Positions 57,530-64,000 of a stretch of 64,000 nt of DNA are shown here, in pieces. Made by a program: the position numbers and the translations under genes. Origin of the DNA: Hyperoodon ampullatus (Eukaryota > Chordata > Mammalia > Artiodactyla > Ziphiidae); assembly GCA_949752795.1 (NCBI GenBank), contig OX457062.1:91439777-91503776 (forward strand). The letters are read 5' to 3'. The notes under the pieces were generated by a model, which did not search any database, was not told the origin of the DNA, and saw only the letters and a list, made by a program, of their open reading frames with translations. Every line of letters begins with the position of its first letter. The stretch's first letter is position 1.

Positions 57530-58720
57530 TGATTCTGAGATGATGGAATTCCTATGGTCTCCAGTTTATACAAGTCAGAGGACCTAAAGGCAGGAGAGCA
57601 GGTCACCTTAAGTCTGAGCCCTGACTTGCTGACCTGCCCTCTGGTGCTGGGGGAAGGTCCCTGGTCTTCTGGTCCAGACACAGCCTGCTCTCATCTTGTT
57701 TAAATAAGGCCAGGGAGGCAGGCAGGAGGCCTGTGGCTGGGGAGGAAGAAACAAGGGCTGTTTGGGATTCCATGTAGACTCTGGGCTATTGAAGCTGTCA
57801 GGCTGATACACAAGTTCTGTCAGGCTTGTAGCTCTTGGCATTCTGGCCGCTTCCCCCTGATGACCATTTATAGTCAATCCCTCTGAAGCGAATGTAGCCC
57901 TGGGCTTGGGCGAAAATGATGAAGCTGGAGGAGAGGCACCTGGTCGTGGGGAGGCTGGGGGTCACTACAGACACCTCCCTACCTCCACATGGTACGCGTT
58001 TCCCAGAACCCGTGCTCTGCTGTTCCTTCTTCAGGCCTAAGATGTAAGAGCAGGCCAGTGGCGAAGGGAGGTCGGACGGTGGCAGGGACCGAAGGCTCGA
58101 AGGAGCGTGGCCACACGAGTTTTAATGCAGGACAAGCGCATATGGTTTTGTGGCAGGGAATCCAGTCCCTATGCCCCTTGAAGTTTTCTTTGATTTTTCC
58201 CTTAAATGTAATTCAAGACTCTTTTACTGGAAGTAGCACACCTTTAACGAAGCTTGGGGAAGGGAAAGATGGCTTGACAGCATCCACAGTTCAGTCTGGA
58301 CAGTGAGCTATGGTTGCTATTACTGTGATTTCCGTGGCATCAGCTTCGAGAGAGGGCACTAGATTACGTGGGTCCTAGGTAGGCCCTGTGCTCTCTTGGT
58401 GCCTATGATGATGAAAGATTAAGAGGTGCGTTTAGAAACAGTCCTGCGGAGTCAGGGTTGGGTAAAAAGGACACTGTCCTCAAAGCCAGCTGGGTGAATT
58501 GCTAGCAAGACGGGAAACTCCAAGTAACGGTGATAAAAGGAGAAGGCTTACTGGGGGCTGAGGCCACAGGAAAACAGTACTCTGAGGTGGTCACCATGGG
58601 CCTGCGTGCATGTGTAGGAATGCAAACTAGTAATAATGTCCTTGTTCACCATGATAGGGATATGGCGGGGGGGAGCGGGGGTGAGGGATGGATAGAGGCA
58701 GGGGATGGACAGGAGCAATG
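57530..58720. other. unassigned sequence
   Basis: No gene or repeat that I can support. Confidence 0.3.
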
Positions 58721-58724
58721 ATAT

Positions 58725-58930
58725 TATCATCCTAGGTACCAGATACTGGGTTGGGCGCTTTACATACACTAATTTATTTTTTAATGTTCATTATCTTGAG
58801 AGGTCAGTTTCAATCTACTTTACAGATGAAGAAACTAAGTCTCATAGAGGCCAAGTAAATTGCTCAAGGTTTCAGACTTAGCCTGTGATGGAGCTGGGAT
58901 TCCAACTTCTTTCTACTCTGTCAGGCCTTT
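58725..58930 (-). repeat. MIR
   Basis: TTTACAGATGAAGAAACTAA, CATAGAGGCCAAGTAAATTG and GAGCTGGGATTCCAACTTCT are a clear reverse MIR. Confidence 0.82.
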
Positions 58931-58939
58931 TCAGCAACT

Positions 58940-59355
58940 GAAGATTAGTTACTTGTTCAGGACACTGCCATAGGGGGAGTGGGAGTTACACGTGCTCAGG
59001 AGGCCAGAGGACAGACCAGCAGTTGCTGTAGTGGATACGAGGATCCTTCCATCAGGCTGAAGGAGCTGAGACACTGTCTCCAGTCTGAAGAGGTGTCTGT
59101 TTTTATCAGAACAGTCTGTCCCCTGCACAGTGTGGAATGACACTGTCACAATCTCATTTTTCTGGTTCATTTTTCTAGAACTTTGTAAAGATCATGACCT
59201 TTTTCTGATGACATCCTTTCTTCCTTGGCTGAATGAAAACATACTTGGTTATGTTACAACATTCTTTGGTTAGTTTCAAATCCGAGGATTCTGAGGTCCT
59301 GTTCTTATTAACTTTAGGGGTTTGTTGTCACATGTTAAAAACCTTTTAGTGCAAA
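58940..59355. other. unassigned sequence
   Basis: I see no gene or recognisable repeat. Confidence 0.3.
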
Positions 59356-59359
59356 CTAC

Positions 59360-59560
59360 AAATTCATTCATTCATCCAAATTTATTGAGTACTTGCTATG
59401 TGCCTGACAGTGGTTCAATACTGGGAACAGGAGAATGACTAAGTTTGTCTCTTCCTATACGAGGCAGATGCATTATCAAGTGCAATGTAATGTGTGACTA
59501 AACATCAAGATGTTTAAAGCATCGTACACATAGCTAGTCTCGCTCGATTGGTTTTTCCTT
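59360..59560 (-). repeat. possible L2/L3-type fossil
   Basis: AAATTTATTGAGTACTTGCT, ATGTGCCTGACAGTGGTTCA and TGGGAACAGGAGAATGACTA fit the start of a CR1-clade fossil. Confidence 0.45.
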
Positions 59561-59564
59561 CATT

Positions 59565-60210
59565 AAAAAACAAAACCAAAAAACCCCAGGGAGTTCACTG
59601 TAAGGCTCTATGTTAAGTACTAGAAAAACTAAGAAGAGTTGAATGGGGGAGACAGATGAATAAATAGATAAATAGATAAATTATATGGTGCAAAGGAGGT
59701 AAAAATCTATAACAATCAAGGGCAACGTTTGGTAGGCATATTACTGTTGATTTGCATAGTAGTCAATGATTTAGTGTTTTCCCTGGAACAGAGCAAGCAC
59801 TTAATAAATGGTAGTATATGTTGCTGTTATTATCATCACTATTATTGTTGTTGTTAGCAAACACTTGGTGAATTAATGTGGATCTTTTCCTATATAATTT
59901 ATAGAAGCTGGACAACATTGTTATTTCTCCATTTTACAGAGAAAATTTTATAAAATATGATTCAAGTGGCTCCACCGTACAATGATTTGGAGTAAACAAA
60001 TTAAGCAAATATTCTGGCTCCTGATATATGCCTCCAGCTACGGGCCCTTGAACCCACAAGCCGGTCAGTAGTCTGGTCCTCTCAGCCTCAAGTCAAACGT
60101 ATTCTGACTCCGCCCCCAACCCCTTATGGTCCAGTCCTCAAAACATCTGATGATATCTTCGAATCTTCTCCTTCCCCTACGCCCTGCATTAAGGAACTTG
60201 CCTGGTCCTG
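59565..60210. other. unassigned sequence, AT-rich
   Basis: A short ATAGATAA tandem lies near 59661-59681 and an L2/MIR-like terminus (GCACTTAATAAATGGTAG) near 59798. No gene. Confidence 0.35.
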
Positions 60211-60214
60211 GTAA

Positions 60215-60365
60215 CCCTTGCTTCTCTAATATTGCTGTGCATACAGATCACCTGGGGCTCTTGTTAAAATGCAGATTCTGACTCAGTAGAGGTCGGGCAA
60301 GGGGCCTAAGGTCGCATTTCTAACAAGCTCCCGGGTGATGTTGGTACTGCAGGGCCCGGGAATAA
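60215..60365 (+). repeat. MER20-type hAT MITE
   Basis: ACAGATCACCTGGGGCTCTT, GTTAAAATGCAGATTCTGAC and TTTCTAACAAGCTCCCGGGT follow MER20-type order. Confidence 0.68.
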
Positions 60366-60369
60366 CGAG

Positions 60370-61015
60370 CTGTCCATTATAACTCCAAAGCCTCTCTTTC
60401 AACGACCTGCCTTTCTCTTGCTGCTGCCACCCCCAGCTCAGGCCATCCTCCCTCCTCTAGGTTAGACCCAGCCTCCTCAGTGGTCTCCCCACCTATATAT
60501 TCTACTTCCACTCCATCCTACATAAGTGCCCCCGGGTTGCTCCCTTCTAAAGCGCCTTCCACGACTCCCCACTAACTAGGAAACGGGCCACAGATTTCTC
60601 CAGCTGCAGTTAAGACCTTCTCGAATTTAGCCTCAGCCTCTTTAGTGTGAGAAATCTCATGATTCCCATTGATTTACCCTATTGTTTCTCTCCATCACTT
60701 CTTTGCCTCAGGGACTTTGTGGATTCTCTTCCTCCCACTGATGCCCCTTCCCTCTTCCAACTGTGGCCCTAATCTCAGCACCCAAATCCTCTCCCTCCTT
60801 CAAGGCACGGACACCCACTTCCCCAGCTCAAAATGATCTCGAAAGTGCCTGCCACAGCTCTTGGCTAAAATATGGTCATTTATGTGCACTTTCATCTTCC
60901 CTGGTGGGGTCCTTCATCTCTCTCAGCAGACCCCATAGCACCTCTCACAGGGCCTTGCTCCCAGCCAGCCCTCAATTAATACATCCTAGTGCCTGAAAGA
61001 TCTGTTTCCCAGTTC
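60370..61015 (+). repeat. L2 LINE fragment(s)
   Basis: CAGCCTCCTCAGTGGTCTCC, ACGACTCCCCACTAACTAGG, GCCTCAGGGACTTTGTGGAT and CTCTCCCTCCTTCAAGGCAC follow L2 order. Confidence 0.6.
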
Positions 61016-61214
61016 CTTTTAGTTGGACTCTGTTCCATTTGCATTATTTATGCTCCTGTGTTAGATGTGTTTTAACATTGTAAACCACCTCAAATCCTGT
61101 TTGGAAACTGGCGAGCTAAAGATCATAAATAATCAGCCGTAAGAGTAGACATTCAGGAAATGTTTGTAAAATGAATAAATGGATGCTTGCTTCAGGGCCG
61201 AGTAAAGAGCAGGT

Positions 61215-61478
61215 TGCTGTCCGCCCTTCCCACTCCTTCCTGCCTCTGGACCTTTTGTTCATCTGTCCCTCTGAAAGGTCCCCCTGCAGCTCTTTGGACC
61301 GCTGTTCAACTTTAAGGTGCAGGGTGAGCTCCAGCTCCTCCAGGAACTCCCCCCCACCCAAGGTGGAGCTGTTCCGTGGCCTCCAGTAGCATCTAGTTTA
61401 ATACCGTCCACTGAACCGTGAGCTCCTTCACGTCAGGGGCCGTGCTCTCAGCATCCCTGTGTCTCTCATATCACCAGC
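61215..61478 (+). repeat. possible L2 fragment
   Basis: A GTGAGCTCCTTCACGTCAGG block followed by CTCAGCATCCCTGTGTCTC is L2-like. Confidence 0.45.
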
Positions 61479-61480
61479 CC

Positions 61481-61589
61481 AGTGGTTCCCAATGCTGGCC
61501 TCACGTCAGTATCTCTGTGCAGCTTTGGAAATACAGGAGCCCAGACCCCCCCATCCCACACCAAGCCTATTGAATCAGATGGTTCTCAG

Positions 61590-61590
<1 letters not shown>
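61481..61590 (+). repeat. MER20-type element, first copy or half
   Basis: CAGTGGTTCCCAATGCTGGC is the terminal repeat. AGGAGCCCAGACCCCCCCAT and TATTGAATCAGATGGTTCTC follow in MER20-type order up to the TG repeat. Confidence 0.62.

Positions 61591-61639
<49 letters not shown>
61591..61639. repeat. (TG)n microsatellite, about 24 units
   Basis: A perfect TG run of 49 bases sits between two MER20-like segments. It is long and uninterrupted, so it is likely to be length-polymorphic. Confidence 0.98.
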
Positions 61640-61640
<1 letters not shown>

Positions 61641-61787
61641 ATAAGCACCTGGAGGGCTTGTTAAGATGTTGATGGCTGGGCCCTACCCTGGAGACCGTGG
61701 GATGGGACCAAGAATTTGCATTTGTAACAAGTCCCCAGATGACTGATGCTGCTCTGAAAATGACTCTTGGACCACTGCTCTGGGGTG
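61640..61787 (+). repeat. MER20-type element, second copy
   Basis: AGCACCTGGAGGGCTTGTTA, GACCAAGAATTTGCATTTGT and TGACTCTTGGACCACTGCTC cover MER20 from near its start to its end. Confidence 0.72.
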
Positions 61788-61826
61788 AGGCCCAGCCATT
61801 CTGTATCTAAAGAAAAGAAACCACAG

Positions 61827-61930
61827 GGACTTCCCTGGCGGTCCAGAGGTTAAGATGCGCTTCCACTGCAGGGGGTGCGGGTTCAATCCCTGGTCGGGGA
61901 GCTAAGATCTTGCACAAGAAAAAAAAAAAA
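61827..61930 (+). mobile_element. head-only CHR-type SINE
   Basis: GGACTTCCCTGGCGGTCCAG starts the tRNA-like head and GGGTTCAATCCC gives the B box. The body stops after GAGCTAAGATCTTGCAC and an A-tail follows at once. A 17-bp duplication, AAGAAAAGAAACCACAG, is exact at 61810-61826 and 61931-61947, so the short length is how it inserted and not later erosion. Confidence 0.94.
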
Positions 61931-62740
61931 AAGAAAAGAAACCACAGAGTTTTTCATGGGCTGACTGTGACTGGCTTACCACATGTTAGGGACTTCATAA
62001 ATATTTCATGGATTAAATTCTTTGCTCCATCTACCTTAGTCCTACCTCCCCAAATAGATTATATAAGTAACTTGCAGTTGGAGACCAAAGTTTCAGCTAC
62101 TTCTCTTGCAAATTCCGTCTGGCAAAGCCCAGGGCTTAGGCCCCAAGTTTGCACTTAATACATACCTTTGAATGAATAGCAGCCTTTCCTGTTCCTTTTC
62201 AGTATTGCTGTCACAGGAAAGCCAAGGAAACCTCAAGTTCCCCATTTCAATCAATGAATAGGAGGAGGGCAAGTTCCTTGTCAACTTCGTTGAAGCGCTC
62301 ATGCCTAAGATGTTTACAGGGGAGGAGGTTTCTAAACAAGAGAACTACAGCAGGCCCACGCATTCTATGCATCTGAGGAAATCAGCACAGCAGAGACATG
62401 TCTCTAACCCAAACCATCCCAACTAATTCAGCATGATTCAGCCCCTCTTCCAGTGGTTCTGGTGCTGCATATCTGCTTTCTGGTTTTCCCTTAAAATAAA
62501 CAGTCTGTGTTCGTGTGAGCCAGCATTTAGGAAATCATTAAAACACGTAGAGAAGCCACTCAGGAAAACATGCTTCTAAGGACTGTCCTTCCCAAAATGT
62601 CAGTATTTATTTACCTCCTCGGGAAAAAAACTAAGTTCATGAGGGTATACCTGGATTGTTGAGATAAATTCTCATCACCAGGGTCTGTTTTGTGGTTCTC
62701 AGAACATTTAATAACTTGTTATAAAATCATCATCATCATT

Positions 62741-62945
62741 GGGTTTCCCTGGTGGCACAGTGGTTGAGAGTCTGCCTGCCGATGCAGGGGACACGGGTTC
62801 GTGCCCCGGTCCGGGAAGATCCCACATGCCGCGGAGCGGCTGGGCCCGTGAGCCATGGCCGCTGAGCATGCGTGTCCGGAGCCTCTGCTCCGTAGCGGGA
62901 GAGGCCACAACGGTGAGAGGCCCGCGTACCGAAAAAAAAAAAAAA
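62741..62945 (+). mobile_element. CHR-type SINE, short form
   Basis: The head GGGTTTCCCTGGTGGCACAG, B box GGTTCGTGCCC and body end GAGGCCCGCGTACCG lead into an A-tail. The 16-bp duplication AAAATCATCATCATCA is at 62723-62738 and 62946-62961, within a small ATC tandem. Confidence 0.96.
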
Positions 62946-62961
62946 AAAATCATCATCATCA

Positions 62962-63690
62962 CCATTAGGCAGGAGGTCTTAATAACAAACAAATGTGGCA
63001 AATTTAAGCAAAAAATGGATGAATTCCTCATTTTTTCCCATTTGGGCTAGAAATTTAAAATAATTTTTTAGAACAACAATTCTTAATCCAGAGGATTTGC
63101 GGAGAATTACGGATACACCTCCTCACAGACTCAGGGCAGGCATCCCAGCCCTCCTCTGGGGTCCCCACGCTGTGCCCCCCTACCTTGTGCCCTCAGCACA
63201 GCCCAGCCTCTTGCCACCATGATAGCACTTACCTCACTGCCTTGTCATGCCAGCTGACCAGCCCCTATTCTGTTACGCTTGAGACAGTTATCTCAAGATT
63301 GAAGCAGTAGAGAAGCTAATGTAAATTAAAATCTATGCAGCCCACAAATTTTCAGCATCCAGCATGCTCCATGTTCTCATGTTCTCATCCAGACGCAACA
63401 CACACTCAGGTGATCCCCATATCATCTGTTGCCTGCGGAGTGGGGACCCAAAGGAGACACCAGAGACACCATTTACCTGTCTCACCACTGGGTCTTGGTG
63501 TCTCCCTGCTCCTCCCTCTCCTGCCCAGGCTCACCCCATGGGGGGCCATGCAGCTCTGTTTGCACAGTGGCCCATGGGGAATCTGATAGGAGCACTTTCT
63601 GGACGGTTCATAGCCTGATATTTATCTTCTCATTCAAAATAGAGGTTAAATGGTTCCTTGGAGAGACTGGGTTTTTGCTGGGCTTTCCAG
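62962..63690. other. unassigned sequence
   Basis: No repeat or exon that I can support. Overlapping frames at 63335-63618 show no domain. Confidence 0.3.
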
Positions 63691-63704
63691 ACACTGTTGT
63701 AATC

Positions 63705-63915
63705 TTTTTTTTTTTTTTTTTTTGCGGTACACGGGCCTCTCACTGTTGTGGCCTCTCCCGTTGCGGAGCACAGGCTCTGGACACGCAGGCTCAGCAGCCA
63801 TGGCTCACGGGCCCAGCTGCTCCGCGGCATGTGGGATCTTCCCGGACCGGGGCACGAACCCGCGTCCCCTGCATCGGCAGGCGGACTCTCAACCACTGCA
63901 CCACCAGGGAAGCCC
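63705..63915 (-). mobile_element. CHR-type SINE, short form
   Basis: A T-run is followed by GCGGTACACGGGCCTCTC. The head ends at CAGGGAAGCCC. The duplication TGTAATC plus T-run is at 63698-63704 and from 63916. It differs from the copy at 24586-24816 at roughly a dozen positions by eye, mostly CpG transitions. Confidence 0.96.
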
Positions 63916-64000
63916 TGTAATCATTTTTTTAAATAACACACACCCATCCATATTTAAGCACATTCTTTTTTTTTATGCTTTGACAGATCTTTGGGCTTTC

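Noticed and set aside
62741..62812. tRNA-like sequence with A and B boxes
   Set aside because: It is the promoter head of a SINE and lacks a proper cloverleaf and anticodon arm; the same applies to the other copies.

Overview
This is mammalian nuclear DNA, most likely from a cetacean and probably a toothed whale. The diagnosis rests on thirteen copies of a tRNA-derived SINE of the CHR type (shared by cetaceans, hippos and ruminants). Several belong to a short, little-diverged subtype that is abundant in whales and dolphins. I saw no ruminant BovB or Bov-A element and no Alu or B1/B2. The species call comes from family knowledge and was not confirmed by a database search.

The window is almost entirely intergenic or intronic. 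The one convincing gene signal is a CpG island at about 33.1-34.96 kb. It contains a candidate first coding exon on the + strand (ATG at 34699, consensus splice donor after 34726) that would start a hydrophobic signal peptide. If this is correct, 34.7 kb to the end of the window is probably a long first intron, since I found no further exon I could defend. A much weaker signal is a possible 27-codon terminal exon at 130-213. I could not name either gene.

Layout: 0-5 kb holds a CHR SINE, L2 and MIR fossils and a short L1 tail. 4.95-7.65 kb is a nested zone: an L1 3' end split by a SINE, and a decayed hAT transposon split by another L1 tail, both with readable target-site duplications. 8-13.8 kb is old repeat debris. 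13.8-17.6 kb has a full-length-type SINE, L1 3' sequence, an 80-bp mariner-derived hairpin and a long decayed L1M. 18-26.4 kb has five SINEs, L2 debris, a purine tract and an L1 3' end with a SINE at its tail. 26.5-33 kb is MIR and L2 debris in otherwise unassigned sequence. 33.1-35.4 kb is the CpG island and a purine-rich flank. 35.4-64 kb is again MIR, L2, MER20-type and L1 fossils, with five SINEs and several simple repeats.

Most open reading frames in the window are by-products of SINEs, L1 antisense sequence, pyrimidine/purine tracts or GC-rich sequence. I found no CRISPR array, prokaryotic operon, rRNA gene or intact tRNA gene, and no convincing new biological system. The items most worth checking are the mariner hairpin as a possible microRNA precursor, the first exon with its upstream ORFs, a head-only SINE, and the nested insertions usable as phylogenetic markers. 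Repeat boundaries without a stated duplication are by eye, usually good to within 10-40 bases.
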